5,468 nucleotides of DNA, taken from the NCBI GenBank assembly GCA_003561145.1, contig PWXL01000093.1, positions 1 through 5,468 of the forward strand. Reading direction: 5' to 3'. A model generated the notes under the pieces. The model saw nothing but the letters and a program-made list of their open reading frames with translations. It did not search any database and was not told the DNA's origin. A program made the position numbers and the translations under genes. Shown here in pieces: positions 4,949-5,468 of this stretch (position 1 is its first letter; each line of letters starts with the position of its first letter). The stretch comes from Candidatus Atribacteria bacterium. Its GTDB lineage: Bacteria; Atribacterota; Atribacteria; Atribacterales; Atribacteraceae.

Positions 4949-5468
4949 TTGTCCTTTTTATTTGTATTTCTGGCAGTAGGCTTTGGTGAGACCATAGGGC
5001 AAATCCTGCTCATCAGGGAGTTATTGGTTAACTTTCAGGGTAACGAGCTTTCCCTGGGCGTTATATTGGCTTTTTGGTTATTAATGATCTCCGTGGGGAG
5101 CTGGGTTCTGGGAAAATTAGCCCCAAAGTTTTCTCCTCAACCATCAACTTTCGTTTTTACGGTCATTCTCCATGCCTTTATTCTATTTTTTCAACTTCTT
5201 TTGAGCCGTTGGGTCAATATTATAATCGGTGTGAGACCGGGAGAAATTGCAGGTCTGGCATCCATTTTCTTGGCCTGTGTCATTGTTCTCACGCCGCTTT
5301 GTCTGTTACATGGTTTCCAGTTTCCCTTTGCTGGTTATATTTTATCCGCTGAAAAGGGCAAAGCCCCCCTGCAGGTGAGTCGACTGTACATCTCCGAGGC
5401 TCTGGGCAGCATGGCCGGTGGTATCTGTTTTGCTTATTTCCTGGTGCATTATTTTGACCACCTGGAAA
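4949..5468 (+). CDS. Polytopic membrane protein, spermidine-synthase-like family (N-terminal part, 3' truncated)
   Basis: The frame stays open from TTG 4949 to the window edge: 173 residues plus one base. It begins in a hydrophobic segment (about 2-22), followed by RELLVNFQGNELSLG (23-37) and hydrophobic segments near 38-56, 67-86, 100-120 and 153-168. A conserved-looking YISEALGSMAGG lies at 147-158. The pattern G-E-x3-GQ-x-LLIRELLV-x-F-x-GNEL and the later EALG-x2-AGG recall membrane proteins whose C-terminal half is a spermidine-synthase-like domain; that domain would lie beyond the window. Polyamine synthesis should not be assumed, because many such fused proteins are uncharacterised. It lies 141 bases after the small protein gene, a gap with no clear promoter or terminator. 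It is easily missed because it has no nearby ATG and no stop in the window. Confidence 0.82.
   Translation, partial: MSFLFVFLAVGFGETIGQILLIRELLVNFQGNELSLGVILAFWLLMISVGSWVLGKLAPKFSPQPSTFVFTVILHAFILFFQLLLSRWVNIIIGVRPGEIAGLASIFLACVIVLTPLCLLHGFQFPFAGYILSAEKGKAPLQVSRLYISEALGSMAGGICFAYFLVHYFDHLE

Noticed and set aside
5074..5352. 92-residue open frame inside the membrane protein gene
   Set aside because: It is out of frame with the continuous hydrophobic coding sequence that shows family motifs, so it is a shadow.

Overview
The window looks like a chromosomal stretch from a Bacillota-type bacterium, probably of Clostridia grade. The clues are a near-consensus housekeeping promoter, purine-rich Shine-Dalgarno sites, frequent TTG and GTG starts, and 3' CCA encoded in every tRNA gene. 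The lineage is inferred from style, not from a marker-gene match. All genes lie on the + strand, and nothing mobile, CRISPR-like or phage-like is visible.

Bases 1-511 are a complete tRNA operon. A promoter (TTGCCA, 17-base spacer, TACAAT) precedes tRNA-Asp(GTC), tRNA-Phe(GAA), tRNA-Gly(GCC), tRNA-Cys(GCA) and tRNA-Val(GAC), and a strong intrinsic terminator follows. The first four tRNAs are separated by exactly six bases each.

Bases 512-2398 hold thrS (threonyl-tRNA synthetase). It is probably driven by an extended -10 promoter placed directly after the tRNA terminator. Its leader is short and has no T-box. The enzyme has complete editing, catalytic and anticodon-binding regions, but only about half of the usual N-terminal TGS domain.

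Bases 2440-4807 are a tight run of four genes: a class I SAM-dependent methyltransferase, a PrmA-family (ribosomal protein L11 methyltransferase-like) enzyme, a small flavodoxin-fold protein with a degenerate flavin loop, and a 68-residue charged helical protein of unknown function. The first three overlap or nearly abut and rely on GTG or TTG starts, so translational coupling is likely. No terminator separates them from thrS, so readthrough from thrS is plausible.

Bases 4949-5468 are the start of a polytopic membrane protein resembling the N-terminal part of membrane-bound, spermidine-synthase-like proteins. It runs off the window and begins at a TTG. Overall this is a translation-centred housekeeping region followed by a small set of poorly characterised genes. 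I see no convincing new defence or mobile system. The points most worth following up are the shortened ThrRS, the PrmA-like/flavodoxin-like junction and the unexplained small proteins.
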